A DNA stretch of 64,000 nt from NCBI RefSeq assembly GCF_003289945.1, contig NZ_QMBP01000004.1, positions 310,001 through 374,000 on the forward strand, in the 5' to 3' direction. This DNA is from Mesorhizobium hawassense (GTDB lineage Bacteria > Pseudomonadota > Alphaproteobacteria > Rhizobiales > Rhizobiaceae). Every line of letters starts with the position of its first letter. The stretch's first letter is position 1. Shown piece after piece: positions 46,211 through 55,873 of the stretch. Both the position numbers and the translations under genes were made by a program. Below the pieces are notes generated by a model. The model was not told the DNA's origin and searched no databases. It saw nothing but the letters and a program-made list of their open reading frames with translations.

Positions 46211-46924
46211 CTATTTCTCCGAGTTCATCACGTAGAGGGCGCGCGAGCGCTCGAGGTGCTTGATCATCGCCCTCTCGGCGCCCTCGGCATCCTTCTTCTC
46301 GATGCGGCCGATGATCTCTTCGTGTTCGGTCAGCGTGAACTTTTCCTTGCCGGTCCAGATCAGCATCTCGGTGTGATATTCCTTCAGCCAGCCGAGCATG
46401 GCTTCGCTGACCGCGACATAAATCGGATTGCCGGAGATCGCCGCGATCTGGGTGTGGAAGCGCATATCGGCGGAGATGAAGGCCTCGGCGTCGCCGCGCG
46501 CGGCACGCTGCTCGGCGACGGTCGCCTTGAGCCGCTGCACGTCTTCCGGCGTCGCCTTCTCGGCCGCTTCCCTGACCATGCCTCGCTCGAAGAAGATGCG
46601 GGCGGTCTTCAGATGCTCCAGCGTGTCCTTCGACGACGACAGGATGATCTTGGCGGCGCCGTCGACCTGCTTGATGATCGACTTGGCCGTCAGTTGCAGC
46701 ACCTTGGCGCGCTCGCCGTGCGAGATGGCGACCAGCCCCATATTGCTCAGCGCCTGCATCGCCTCGCGGATCGCCGGACGCCCGACCTCGAAGCGCTCCA
46801 TCAGTTCGCGCTCGGACGGCATGTCGTCGCCCGGCTGCAACTCGCCGCTGGTGATCAGCCGCTTCAGCCTGGCAAAGACTTCATCGGAAAGCTTGCGCCG
46901 GACGATCGGTTCCGAACGGTTCAT
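46211..46924 (-). CDS. GntR-family regulator with FCD domain (NanR-like), probable apiose regulon repressor
   Basis: A 237-aa regulator. The winged helix N-terminus reads LSDEVFARLKRLITSGELQPGDDMPSERELMERFEVGRPAIREAMQAL; I quote only its landmarks PGDDMPSERELME and VGRPAIREAM. The FCD effector domain carries the usual metal-binding set (ADMRFHTQIA, TEHEEIIG, MIKHLERS). The protein resembles NanR. It is divergent to the RuBisCO-like gene, with operator site 4 in the 187-bp gap, so it should regulate itself too. CTGGTATRAY sites at four promoters define its likely targets; a sugar or sugar acid of the pathway is the probable inducer. Confidence 0.85.
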   Translation of the reverse strand: MNRSEPIVRRKLSDEVFARLKRLITSGELQPGDDMPSERELMERFEVGRPAIREAMQALSNMGLVAISHGERAKVLQLTAKSIIKQVDGAAKIILSSSKDTLEHLKTARIFFERGMVREAAEKATPEDVQRLKATVAEQRAARGDAEAFISADMRFHTQIAAISGNPIYVAVSEAMLGWLKEYHTEMLIWTGKEKFTLTEHEEIIGRIEKKDAEGAERAMIKHLERSRALYVMNSEK

Positions 46925-47048
46925 TGCCGCGAATCACTCCCTTGGCCCAGTCCCAATCTAGCACCGCGTCCGCAAATTCCGGAATGCCCGTCGTCCCCTC
47001 GCATGGCGTGCCACCGGGCAGGATATTGCTTGCAATGCTTATGTACTC

Positions 47049-47058
47049 ATTATACCAG
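47049..47058. promoter_or_regulatory. NanR-type operator, site 4, between regulator and RuBisCO-like gene
   Basis: ATTATACCAG (CTGGTATAAT on the minus strand) lies 54 bp before the RuBisCO-like start codon and 125 bp before the divergent regulator start. It contains GGTATA on the minus strand. Confidence 0.65.
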
Positions 47059-47111
47059 ATTTCAGGCGCAGGGAATTCTTTTCCTGCCTTTTCGACTGGG
47101 TATTGCCGGCC

Positions 47112-48362
47112 ATGATCACCCTCACCTATCGCATCGAGACCCCGGGCAGCATCGAGGCGCTGGCAGCCAAGATCGCCAGCGACCAGTCGACCGGCACCTT
47201 CGTTGCGTTGCCTGGGGAAACCGAGGAGTTGAAGGCGCGGGTGGCGGCGCGCGTGCTGGCGATCCGGCATTTGCCCGACGCGGCGCAACCTTCGATACCC
47301 GAGGCCGGCCCCGGTCCCTTCAAGCGCGCCGATGTCGACATCGGCTTTCCTTTCGACGCGATCGGCACCGATCTCGCAGCACTGATGACGATCGCCATCG
47401 GCGGCACCTATTCGATCCGAGGCTTTTCCGGCATCCGCGTCGTCGATATGAAGCTGCCGGAAGAATTCAGGGGCGCGCATCCAGGCCCGCAATTCGGCGT
47501 CGCCGGCAGTCGCCGGCTGACCGGCGTCGAGGGCCGGCCGATCATCGGCACCATCGTCAAGCCGGCGCTGGGCCTCCGGCCGCACGAGACGGCCGACCTG
47601 GTGGGCGAGCTAATCGAGGCTGGCGTCGACTTCATCAAGGACGACGAGAAGCTGATGAGCCCGGCCTATTCGCCGTTGTCGGAGCGGGTGAAGGCGATCA
47701 TGCCGCTGATCCACGACCATGAGCAGAAGACCGGCAAGAAGGTGATGTACGCCTTCGGCATTTCGCATGCCGATCCGGACGAGATGATGCGCAACCACGA
47801 TTTGGTGCTCGAGGCCGGCGGCAATTGCGCGGTCATCAACATCAACTCCATCGGCTTCGGCGGCATGGCTTACCTCAGGAAGCGCTCGGGCCTGGTGCTG
47901 CACGCGCACCGCAATGGCTGGGACATCCTCACCCGCCATCCCGGCCTCGGCATGGATTTCAAGGTCTGGCAGCAGTTCTGGCGGCTGCTCGGCGTCGACC
48001 AGTTCCAGATCAACGGCATCGCCTCGAAATACTGGGAGCCGGACGACTCCTTCATCCGCTCCTTCGAGGCGGTGACCACGCCGCTGTTTTCGCCGGCCGA
48101 TTGTGCCCTGCCCGTGGCCGGCTCCGGTCAGTGGGGCGGTCAGGCGCCCGAAACCTATGCGCGCACCGGGCGCACGGTCGACCTTCTCTATCTCTGCGGC
48201 GGCGGCATCGTCAGCCATCCGGACGGACCGGGCGCCGGCGTGCGCGCCGTGCGGCAGGCCTGGCAGGCGGCGGTCGAGGGCATTCCGCTCGAGGACTTCG
48301 CCAGGAGCCACACTGAGCTGGCGCGCTCGATCGAAAAGTTCGCCGACGGCAAGGCGGCGTGA
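47112..48362 (+). CDS. oiaX: RuBisCO-like protein of the apionate pathway (3-oxo-isoapionate-4-phosphate decarboxylase or transcarboxylase/hydrolase)
   Basis: A 416-aa member of the RuBisCO large-subunit superfamily. Key residues are in place: Lys150 in GTIVKPALGL, the carbamylation lysine and metal acids in FIKDDEKL (Lys176, Asp178, Glu179), His264/His266 in LHAHRNGW, Lys306 in INGIASKYW and the phosphate loop CGGGIVSHPDGPGAG. Two RuBisCO-like activities are known in apiose pathways: decarboxylation of 3-oxo-isoapionate-4-phosphate to L-erythrulose-1-phosphate, and a transcarboxylation-hydrolysis giving 3-phosphoglycerate and glycolate. The tetrose-phosphate genes downstream favour the decarboxylase, but I cannot decide from residues. 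Start ATG 47112. It is not a CO2-fixing enzyme. Confidence 0.78.
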   Translation: MITLTYRIETPGSIEALAAKIASDQSTGTFVALPGETEELKARVAARVLAIRHLPDAAQPSIPEAGPGPFKRADVDIGFPFDAIGTDLAALMTIAIGGTYSIRGFSGIRVVDMKLPEEFRGAHPGPQFGVAGSRRLTGVEGRPIIGTIVKPALGLRPHETADLVGELIEAGVDFIKDDEKLMSPAYSPLSERVKAIMPLIHDHEQKTGKKVMYAFGISHADPDEMMRNHDLVLEAGGNCAVININSIGFGGMAYLRKRSGLVLHAHRNGWDILTRHPGLGMDFKVWQQFWRLLGVDQFQINGIASKYWEPDDSFIRSFEAVTTPLFSPADCALPVAGSGQWGGQAPETYARTGRTVDLLYLCGGGIVSHPDGPGAGVRAVRQAWQAAVEGIPLEDFARSHTELARSIEKFADGKAA

Positions 48363-48364
48363 GC

Positions 48365-49696
48365 ATGCAGGACCTGCTCCTCAGCTATTATGGCGACGAC
48401 CTCACCGGCTCGACCGACGTCATGGAGGCGCTGGAGCTCGGCGGCGTGCCGACCGTGCTCTTCATGCGCAAGCCCGATGACGGACTGATGGCGCGCTTCG
48501 CGCATTGCCGTGCCGTCGGGCTTGCCGGCACCAGCCGCAGCGAATCCCCGCAATGGATGGATACGCATCTGACCGAAGCCTTCGCCTGGCTGAAGTTGCT
48601 TCAAGCCGAGATCTGCCACTACAAGGTCTGCTCGACCTTCGATTCCAGCCCGACGATTGGCAGCATCGGCCGGGCGATCGAGATCGGCCGCGCGGTTTTC
48701 GCGCAGGACTGCGTGCCGCTGGTGGTCGGCGCGCCGCAGCTCAAGCGCTACACCGCCTTCGGTCACCTCTTCGCGGCCTATCGCGACAGATACTACCGCA
48801 TAGACCGCCATCCAGTGATGAGCCGTCACCCCGCGACGCCAATGGATGAATCCGACTTGCTGGTGCATCTGTCACGGCAAACAGACCTTCCGTCTGAATT
48901 ACTCGACCTTGCGACGCTGCGCTCGCCCGGCCGGTCGGCGGCCTTCGACAAGCTGACCACGGATTCATCGATCCTGCTTGTCGATGTCGACAGCCCCGAA
49001 AGCCAGGCACTGGCCGGCAAGGAGATCTGGCGCGCCCGCAAGCCAGTCGGATTTTTCGTCGTCGGTTCCTCCGGCATCGAATATGCGCTGCTGCCCGAAT
49101 GGCAAGAGAGCGCGGCTTCCGGCGCGAGCACCCGGTTCAAGCCTCCAGGTTCCGCCGACCGCATCGCCGTGGTGTCGGGCAGTTGCTCGCCGACGACGGA
49201 ACGGCAGATCCGCCATGCGATGAGCGACGGCTTCGACGGCATCGAGGTCGACCCGATCGAGCTGGTCTCGGAGGGTTCCGACACGGCGATCGCGCGCGCC
49301 GCGGCGGCTGGCAAGGCCAGCCTCGAGGCCGGGCGCAGCGCCATCCTTTACACCGCGCTTGGTCCGGCTGCCGACCGCGGCGCCGAGATCGACCGCCAGG
49401 AAGGCGCCCGCCACAAGCTCGGCCGCGGTCTCGGCGAACTGCTGCGCGCATTGACAGTGGAGCAGAAGCTGAAGCGTGTGATCATCGCCGGTGGGGACAC
49501 CTCCAGTCACGCGTTGGGCCAGATGGGCGTCGATGCGCTGACGGTGAAAATGCCGCTGCCGGCCTCACCCGGCTCGCCGCTTTGCGTTGCCCATTCGAGC
49601 ATCGCTGCGGTCGATGGACTGGAGGTGGCGCTGAAGGGCGGACAGGTCGGCACCGATCGCTATTTCTCGGCCATCCGCGACGGTCTCGGCGGTTGA
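48365..49696 (+). CDS. oiaK: DUF1537 four-carbon acid sugar kinase family, 3-oxo-isoapionate kinase (OiaK-type)
   Basis: A 443-aa kinase of the DUF1537 family. The N-terminal domain shows YYGDDLTGSTDVMEAL with the acid pair that binds the substrate, and CSTFDSSPTIGSIGRAI. The C-terminal domain shows AVVSGSCSPTTERQI and VIIAGGDTSSHAL, the ATP-binding part. In the apionate pathway the kinase makes 3-oxo-isoapionate-4-phosphate for the RuBisCO-like enzyme encoded immediately upstream. ATG 48365 is my start; GTG 48359 overlaps the previous stop (GTGA) and is possible. The DUF1537 family acts on many acid sugars, so specificity rests on context. Confidence 0.8.
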   Translation: MQDLLLSYYGDDLTGSTDVMEALELGGVPTVLFMRKPDDGLMARFAHCRAVGLAGTSRSESPQWMDTHLTEAFAWLKLLQAEICHYKVCSTFDSSPTIGSIGRAIEIGRAVFAQDCVPLVVGAPQLKRYTAFGHLFAAYRDRYYRIDRHPVMSRHPATPMDESDLLVHLSRQTDLPSELLDLATLRSPGRSAAFDKLTTDSSILLVDVDSPESQALAGKEIWRARKPVGFFVVGSSGIEYALLPEWQESAASGASTRFKPPGSADRIAVVSGSCSPTTERQIRHAMSDGFDGIEVDPIELVSEGSDTAIARAAAAGKASLEAGRSAILYTALGPAADRGAEIDRQEGARHKLGRGLGELLRALTVEQKLKRVIIAGGDTSSHALGQMGVDALTVKMPLPASPGSPLCVAHSSIAAVDGLEVALKGGQVGTDRYFSAIRDGLGG

Positions 49697-49801
49697 CGGC
49701 GCCGTGCCACACTCACCCGCATTCGAACGCACCGCATCAGCTGTCGGGGGCTATTTCGACATCCTGTCCAGATGCGCCGCAACATTCCAGAGGAGTTGAC
49801 C

Positions 49802-50256
49802 ATGAGACTTGCAGTGGCTGGCGACAGCGCCGGCGAAGGCCTGGCCAAAATTCTCACCGATCACCTGAAGGACAGGCACGACGTCTCGGAGGTGTCGCGC
49901 ACCGAAGCCGGTCCCGATCCGTTCTACGCCAATCTGTCAGACCGCGTCGCCACTGATCTGCTTGCCGGCAAGTATGACCGCGCCATCCTGATCTGCGGCA
50001 CCGGTATAGGCGTCTGCATCTCGGCCAACAAGGTGCCGGGCATTCGCGCCGCGCTCACCCATGACACCTATTCCGCCGAGCGTGCCGCGCTGTCGAACAA
50101 CGCCCAGATCATCACCATGGGCGCGCGCGTGATCGGGCCTGAACTGGCGAAATCGATCGCCGATGCCTTCTCAAGGAGACGTTCGATCCGCAGGGGCGCT
50201 CGGCCGGCAATGTCGCCGCCATCGACCAGGTCGACGCCAAGTACAACGCCCGCTGA
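49802..50256 (+). pseudogene. RpiB/LacAB-type tetrose-phosphate isomerase, interrupted by a -1 frameshift
   Basis: The frame from ATG 49802 encodes a clear RpiB-family protein ([53 protein letters not shown]) up to about 50170. After GATGCCTTCTCAAGGAG the original frame runs into non-coding sequence. One extra base there restores [17 protein letters not shown] and so on to the normal C-terminus KYNAR and TGA at 50254-50256. The family interconverts aldose and ketose phosphates; EryI/DerI-type members make D-erythrose-4-phosphate from D-erythrulose-4-phosphate. If the frameshift is real the last ~28 residues are replaced; if it is a sequencing error the gene is intact. Confidence 0.82.
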
Positions 50257-50380
50257 GCGTTCGATACTTCGCGCGTCGCGCCCTTGGGCCGGAGGAAGAC
50301 CGTTCTCACGACGCTGCGAACGTCCAAACGCGCGTCGCGATCCTTCGGATTCGCTCCATGCGCTTTAGCTTTGATTTTAC

Positions 50381-50425
50381 GCATGTCTTTGTCCCGAAAC
50401 CGGTTCCCACTTTCGGGAGACATGC
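50381..50425. repeat. Rhizobial palindromic repeat, family B
   Basis: GCATGTC (50381-50387) pairs with GACATGC (50419-50425), and CCCGAAA (50393-50399) pairs with TTTCGGG (50411-50417). It is a short dispersed element of a type frequent in Mesorhizobium. It lies between the isomerase and dhaK-type genes and may split the transcript. Confidence 0.75.
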
Positions 50426-50463
50426 ATTAGTCTGGCCGCCGAGGACGATGCAGGGAGATGCGA

Positions 50464-51471
50464 ATGAGCCTGACGCAGAAGCTGATCAACGACGGCAATG
50501 CGGCGGTCGACGAAATGCTGGTCGGCATCATGGCCGCGCATCCCGAGCATCTTTGGCGCCCGGACAACGCGCCACGTGCGGTCGTCGCCAGGCACGGCCC
50601 GCGGACCGGCAAGGTGGCGCTGGTCATCGGCGGCGGCTCAGGCCATGAGCCGACCTTCCTGGGCTATGTCGGCAGGGGCCTGGCGGATGCCGCGGCGATC
50701 GGCAACGTCTTCGCCTCGCCCCCTCCCCAGCCGGCGGTCGATGCGGCGATGGCCGCGAGCGGTGGCGCCGGCGTCCTGTTCATGTATGGCAACTATGCCG
50801 GCGACGTGATGAACTTCGACATGGCCGCCGAGCTCTTGGAGATGGAGGGTATCGAGGCACGCACGGTGCTGACCACCGACGACATCGCGTCGGCGCCGCG
50901 CGACCAGCGGCAAAAGCGCCGGGGCGTGGCCGGCAACGTGTTCATCTTCAAGGCCGCGGGCGCAGCCTCCGACATGATGATGCCGCTGGACGAGGTGGAG
51001 CGGGTCGCCCGTCACGCCAATGACCGCACCTTCACCATGGGCGTGGCGCTGTCGTCCTGTTCGCTGCCGCAGACGCGGCGGCCAAGCTTCGATCTCCCTA
51101 TCGGCGAGATGGAGGTCGGCATGGGCATCCATGGCGAGCCCGGCGTGCGGCGCGGGCCGTTGCGTTCGGCCAACGACGTCGCCGACGAAATCATGGACGC
51201 GATCCTGGCGGAGATGAAGGCGCCGGCCGGCGATCGCGTCGCGGTGCTGATCAACTCGCTCGGCGCGACGCCGCTGATGGAACTCTACATCCTGAACGCC
51301 CGGATCGCGGAGCGCCTGAAGGCTGCCGGGCTGGTGGTCCACAAGACGCTTGTCGGCCCCTACTGCACGTCGCTCGACATGGCCGGCGCCTCGATCACCA
51401 TCATGCATCTCGACGACGAATTGCAGCGCATGATCGACCATCCCTGCGACTGCGCCATGTTCCGGAGCTGA
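50464..51471 (+). CDS. Dihydroxyacetone kinase DhaK-type subunit (possible L-erythrulose/ketotetrose kinase)
   Basis: A 335-aa DhaK-fold protein. GGGSGHEPTFLGYVGRG forms the substrate pocket, and the substrate-binding His is in GMGIHGEPGVRRG. ATG 50464 is chosen because AGGGAG ends 6 bp before it; ATG 50458 is in frame. The kinase works with the DhaL subunit encoded next. No DhaM phosphotransferase gene is present here, so ATP would be the likely phosphoryl donor, as in L-erythrulose kinases of tetritol pathways. Its neighbours suggest a ketotetrose rather than dihydroxyacetone as substrate. Confidence 0.85.
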   Translation: MSLTQKLINDGNAAVDEMLVGIMAAHPEHLWRPDNAPRAVVARHGPRTGKVALVIGGGSGHEPTFLGYVGRGLADAAAIGNVFASPPPQPAVDAAMAASGGAGVLFMYGNYAGDVMNFDMAAELLEMEGIEARTVLTTDDIASAPRDQRQKRRGVAGNVFIFKAAGAASDMMMPLDEVERVARHANDRTFTMGVALSSCSLPQTRRPSFDLPIGEMEVGMGIHGEPGVRRGPLRSANDVADEIMDAILAEMKAPAGDRVAVLINSLGATPLMELYILNARIAERLKAAGLVVHKTLVGPYCTSLDMAGASITIMHLDDELQRMIDHPCDCAMFRS

Positions 51472-51476
51472 ACGGG

Positions 51477-52085
51477 ATGGAATTTTCAACCGGAGATTTG
51501 AAAGCCCTTTTCGGCGCCTTCTCCCAGCGGATGGCGGCCGAGCGCGACAGGCTCTGCGCGCTCGATGGGGCGATCGGCGACGCCGACCACGGCATCGCCA
51601 TGGAACAGGGCATGAAGGCCGCGGCCGATGCGGCGCGGGCCACCAACGGCACGCTGCAGGATGTCTTCAACGCCGCCGCCAAAGGCTTCCTCAACGCGGT
51701 CGGCGCCTCCTCCGGGCCACTCTACGCGACCGCCCTTCTGCGTGCCGGCAAGGCCGCTGGCCCGCGTGGGTCCATGCCGAGCGGCGAGTTGCGGGCCGTC
51801 ATTGCGGCGATGCGCGACGGCATCGTCCAGCGCGGCAAGGCCGAACCCGGCCAGAAGACGATGCTCGATGCCTGGGCTCCGGCCGCCGACGCCGCAGTCG
51901 ACGGTCGGAATGCCGATGCCATAGCCGCCGCTGCCCGCCAGGGCGCGGAAGCGACACGCGACATGGTCGCAACCGTCGGTCGCGCCGCGCGTCTGGGCGA
52001 GCGCTCGCTGGGCCATCCAGACCCTGGAGCGGTGTCGGCCTCCATGTTGGTCGAAGAAATTTGCAATGCGATCAAGCCCGCCTAG
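51477..52085 (+). CDS. Dihydroxyacetone kinase DhaL-type subunit
   Basis: A 202-aa DhaL protein, the nucleotide-binding half of the kinase. [18 protein letters not shown] carries the Asp residues that hold the Mg-ADP/ATP, and [17 protein letters not shown] and [11 protein letters not shown] are typical of the family. It begins 5 bp after the dhaK-type stop and ends the apiose operon 47112-52085. Together with DhaK it would phosphorylate a short ketose. Confidence 0.87.
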   Translation: MEFSTGDLKALFGAFSQRMAAERDRLCALDGAIGDADHGIAMEQGMKAAADAARATNGTLQDVFNAAAKGFLNAVGASSGPLYATALLRAGKAAGPRGSMPSGELRAVIAAMRDGIVQRGKAEPGQKTMLDAWAPAADAAVDGRNADAIAAAARQGAEATRDMVATVGRAARLGERSLGHPDPGAVSASMLVEEICNAIKPA

Positions 52086-52253
52086 CTCGCCTGCCATGGA
52101 CACCGGCGCCGCTACGATGGTTTCTCGTCAAACGGACGTTGGTTTTGTTTGCTGTTGTCCTTGCGAGTGCTTGTGAGCAACAGACATTCGGCGGAGCACT
52201 GGTTAGCCGGCATGTGAGAAGCGTTTCGCCAACGGGCGGGGAAGCCGCGCCAA

Positions 52254-53429
52254 TCAGACCGTCTCGAAGTTGAGCAGTTCCGAAGCCACCGCACGTTCTT
52301 CGTCTGCCGGGATCACAAGCACGTCCACGCGGGAATTCGGGGCACTGACCAGATCCTCGCCGCCGCGGTTCAAACCGACATCGATAGCGACCCCGAGCCA
52401 AGCAGCGGATTCGCAGATACTGTGCCTGATTTTGGGAGCATGCTCCCCGATGCCAGCCGTGAACACCAGCGTGTCTAGCCCGCCTATCACCGCTGCAAGC
52501 GAACCGATCTCAAGCGCCACACGATAGACGAAGAGATCGACGGCGCGCATCGCTGCCGCGTCTTCCGACGCAAGCAGCGTCTGCATATCACCCGAGATGC
52601 CGGATACGCCGAGCAAGCCTGATCGCTCGTAGAGCAAGTCGCCCAGCTCATCGGGCGACAGCTTGCGCTCCTGCATAAGATGCAGGAGGACGCCGGGGTC
52701 CATCGCGCCGCAACGGGTGCTCATGACGAGGCCGTCGAGCGTCGAGAAACCCATGGTGGTGGCCTGGCTCACGCCCGCCTTCATCGCGCACAGGCTCGCC
52801 CCGCTGCCGAGATGGGCGGCGATCGTTCGGCCACCGGCAGCGGCGCCGTAACGCCGATGGAGCTCGCTGGCGATATGGCTGTAGGAAAGCCCATGGAACC
52901 CGTAGGACACGATGCCTTGCTCCGACATCTCATGCGGCAAGCCATAAAGTCTTGCGAGTTCGGGCCGCGTCGCGTGGAAGGCGGTGTCGAAGCAGCCGAC
53001 CTGCATGGCATCGGGCAGAAGGCGGTTGGCGAGGCCAACGAGCTCCAGGTTGATCGCCTGATGAATCGGGGCGAGTGGCTCGAGCCTGCGCAACGCATCG
53101 AGCGCACGCTGGTCGAGCAGCGTCGCGCGGGCAAACTCCCGGCCACCATGCACGACGCGATGCCCGACCCTGCGCACCCGGCGCAACAGGCCGCGGCCCG
53201 TCAGGTAGGACGCAACGGCTTCGAATGCTTTGTCCATCGAGATCGGACGTTCGCCAAGGCTCCTGTCGAACGGCGGTGTCGTTGCCGTGGGCGCGACATG
53301 GAGCCGGGGTCGCTGTCCGATTGACGAGACGCTGCCGCGCACCAGCAGATGAAGCGCGTCGCCCCCTTGAAAGACGGCGAACTTCAGGCTCGAGGAGCCG
53401 CCATTGAGGATGAGAATTGTATCGGTCAT
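52254..53429 (-). CDS. ackA: Acetate kinase
   Basis: A 391-aa acetate kinase. LILNGGSSSLKF is the N-terminal phosphate loop; GCFDTAFHATRP, GFHGLSYSHIA, AAHLGSGASLCA and VFTAGIGEHAPKIR are the conserved family motifs. It interconverts acetyl phosphate and acetate with ADP/ATP. ATG 53429 (MTDTILILN) is used; the upstream extension to 53504 is not conserved-looking. It follows the phosphoketolase gene by 62 bp on the same strand, a common pairing that turns the acetyl phosphate from phosphoketolase into acetate and ATP. Confidence 0.92.
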   Translation of the reverse strand: MTDTILILNGGSSSLKFAVFQGGDALHLLVRGSVSSIGQRPRLHVAPTATTPPFDRSLGERPISMDKAFEAVASYLTGRGLLRRVRRVGHRVVHGGREFARATLLDQRALDALRRLEPLAPIHQAINLELVGLANRLLPDAMQVGCFDTAFHATRPELARLYGLPHEMSEQGIVSYGFHGLSYSHIASELHRRYGAAAGGRTIAAHLGSGASLCAMKAGVSQATTMGFSTLDGLVMSTRCGAMDPGVLLHLMQERKLSPDELGDLLYERSGLLGVSGISGDMQTLLASEDAAAMRAVDLFVYRVALEIGSLAAVIGGLDTLVFTAGIGEHAPKIRHSICESAAWLGVAIDVGLNRGGEDLVSAPNSRVDVLVIPADEERAVASELLNFETV

Positions 53430-53491
53430 GGTAGACCGGTCCCAGTCGCTTTCGCGGGCCTCATCCCGGCAACCCGGCGCTTCGTCATCGG

Positions 53492-55873
53492 CTATTGTTC
53501 CCACTTCCAGTCGAGGATCTCAGGGATGTCCCGCCCGTGCTCGCGGATATAGGCTCCGTGCTCGATCAGCTTGCCTTCCATGGCCTGTCTCAGCTGGACG
53601 TGCGCACCGGCCGGCTCAGGAATGCGGTCCAACACGCCGAGCACCAGATGGTAGCGGTCGAGCCCATTCAGCACGGTCATGTCGAACGGCGTCGTAGTCG
53701 TACCTTCCTCATTGTAGCCGCGCACATGGATGTTGTCGTGATTGGTCCGCCGATAGGTCAGGCGATGAATGGTCCAGGGGTAGCCGTGATAGGCGAAGAT
53801 GACGGGCTTGTCCCTGGTGAACAGTGCATCGAACTCGCGATCCGACAGGCCGTGCGGATGATGTTCCTTGGGCTGGAGCGTCATCAGGTCGACGACGTTC
53901 ACCAAGCGAATCTTGAGCTTGGGAATATGGCGTTTCAGGATTTGGGCCGCGGCCAGCGTCTCGAGCGTCGGCACGTCGCCGGCGCAGGCCATTACAACGT
54001 CAGGCTCGGCGCCGCCGTCGGTCGATGCCCATTGCCATATACCGATCCCCGCGTTGCAGTGGACCTTTGCCTCGTCGATGGATAGCCACTGCCAGGAATT
54101 GGCCTTGCCGGCGACGATGACGTTGATGCGGTTCCATGTCCGCAGCACATGGTCGGTAACGCAGAGCAAGCTGTTGGCATCCGCCGGCAGGTAGACGCGC
54201 ACGACGTCCGCCTTCTTGTTCAAGGCCACGTCGATGAAACCCGGATCCTGGTGGCTGAACCCATTGTGCTCCTGCTGCCAGACATGGCTGGACAAGAGAT
54301 AATTCAGCGAAGCGATCGGTCGTCGCCAGGCGAGCTTTCGGCAGGCGTCAAGCCATTTGGCATGCTGGTTGAACATGGAATCGACGATGTGCGTGAAGGC
54401 CTCGTAGCATGAGAAGAAGCCATGTCGGCCGGTAAGGAGATAACCTTCCAGCCAGCCCTGACAGGTATGCTCGGATAGAATCTCCAGCACCCTGCCCTCC
54501 CGGGCCAGATGGACATCCTCGGGCAGGATTTTTTCCATCCAGGCGCGCTCGGTCACCTCGAAAACATCCTGCAGCCGGTTCGAAGCCGTCTCGTCCGGCC
54601 CGACGATGCGGAAGTTCCTGGCGCCTCGGTTCAACGCCATGACGTCACGCAGGAAGCTGCCCATCACACGGGTCGCCTCCGCCTTGACGCTCCCGGGCCG
54701 TTCAACCGGGACGGCGTGCTCATGCAGGCCGGGCAGTTCGAGCGACCGGCGCAGCAGACCGCCATTGGCATGCGGGTTGGCGCTCATGCGCATGGCACCT
54801 TGCGGCGCGGTGGCGCGAATCGTCGAGACCGGAGCGCCCGCTGCATCGAAAAGCTCTTCGGGCCTGTAGCTTCTCATCCACTCTTCGAGCATCTTCAAAT
54901 GGGCGGGGTTTTCAGCGAGGCCGGAGAGCGGAACCTGGTGGGCGCGCCAGAAGCCCTCGGTCTTCAGTCCATCCACCTCCTTAGGGCCGGTCCAGCCCTT
55001 CGGGCTCCGCAGCACGATCATCGGCCATTTCGGCCGCGGCTGCGCCGTCTTTGCGCCGCTGCGGGCCGTGTCCTGAATCGCCTTGATGCGGTCGAGCGCA
55101 TCGTCGAGCACCACTGCCATCCGCTCATGCATCATGGCTGGATCGTCGCCCTCGACGAACAGCGGCTCGTAGCCATAGCCGATGAACAGCGCACGCAGCT
55201 CTTCCTCGGGGATGCGGGCCAGAATGGTGGGATTGGCGATCTTGTAGCCGTTGAGATGCAGGAACGGCAGCACCGCGCCATCGTGCGCCGGGTTGAGGAA
55301 CTTGTTGGAATGCCATGACGTGGCGAGCGGTCCTGTTTCCGCCTCGCCGTCGCCGACGACGCAGGCCACGACAAGGTCCGGATTGTCGAAGGCGGCGCCA
55401 TAGGCATGCGAGAGCGCGTAGCCGAGCTCGCCGCCTTCATGGATCGAGCCGGGCACGTCGGGCGCTGCGTGGCTTGGGATGCCGCCTGGAAAGGAGAACT
55501 GCCGGAAGAGCCTCTTCATTCCGGCCTCATCCAAGGCGATATCCGGATTGGTCTCGCTGTAGGCGCCTTCGAGATAGGTATTGGCGACCATCGCGGGTCC
55601 GCCATGGCCCGGACCGCAGACATAGATGACGTTGGCGTCGCGCTGCCTGATTGCGCGATTGAGATGCGCGTAGATGAAGCTGAGGCCCGGCGAGGTTCCC
55701 CAATGGCCGAGCAGCCTTGGCTTGACATGCTCCAGCCGAAGCGGCTTGCGAAGCAGCGGATTGTCGAGCAGGTAGATTTGCCCGATCGTCAGGTAGTTGG
55801 CGGCACGCCAATAGGCATCGATGTCGCGCAGCTCCTGTGCGGACAGGCGATTGGTGCTGGGACGCACGGTCAT
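53492..55873 (-). CDS. xfp: Xylulose-5-phosphate/fructose-6-phosphate phosphoketolase
   Basis: A 793-aa thiamine diphosphate enzyme that splits xylulose 5-phosphate (or fructose 6-phosphate) with phosphate into acetyl phosphate and a triose (or tetrose) phosphate. Landmarks are [53 protein letters not shown], the cofactor motif [20 protein letters not shown] and [22 protein letters not shown] 55873 follows AAGGAGT, which fixes the start. It heads an operon with acetate kinase. The apiose cluster next door and this operon could be linked through erythrose 4-phosphate, but that is a guess. Confidence 0.93.
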   Translation of the reverse strand: MTVRPSTNRLSAQELRDIDAYWRAANYLTIGQIYLLDNPLLRKPLRLEHVKPRLLGHWGTSPGLSFIYAHLNRAIRQRDANVIYVCGPGHGGPAMVANTYLEGAYSETNPDIALDEAGMKRLFRQFSFPGGIPSHAAPDVPGSIHEGGELGYALSHAYGAAFDNPDLVVACVVGDGEAETGPLATSWHSNKFLNPAHDGAVLPFLHLNGYKIANPTILARIPEEELRALFIGYGYEPLFVEGDDPAMMHERMAVVLDDALDRIKAIQDTARSGAKTAQPRPKWPMIVLRSPKGWTGPKEVDGLKTEGFWRAHQVPLSGLAENPAHLKMLEEWMRSYRPEELFDAAGAPVSTIRATAPQGAMRMSANPHANGGLLRRSLELPGLHEHAVPVERPGSVKAEATRVMGSFLRDVMALNRGARNFRIVGPDETASNRLQDVFEVTERAWMEKILPEDVHLAREGRVLEILSEHTCQGWLEGYLLTGRHGFFSCYEAFTHIVDSMFNQHAKWLDACRKLAWRRPIASLNYLLSSHVWQQEHNGFSHQDPGFIDVALNKKADVVRVYLPADANSLLCVTDHVLRTWNRINVIVAGKANSWQWLSIDEAKVHCNAGIGIWQWASTDGGAEPDVVMACAGDVPTLETLAAAQILKRHIPKLKIRLVNVVDLMTLQPKEHHPHGLSDREFDALFTRDKPVIFAYHGYPWTIHRLTYRRTNHDNIHVRGYNEEGTTTTPFDMTVLNGLDRYHLVLGVLDRIPEPAGAHVQLRQAMEGKLIEHGAYIREHGRDIPEILDWKWEQ

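Noticed and set aside
47112..48362. Authentic RuBisCO (CO2 fixation)
   Set aside because: There is no small subunit or phosphoribulokinase gene nearby, the sequence is RuBisCO-like, and the neighbours are apionate-pathway genes.
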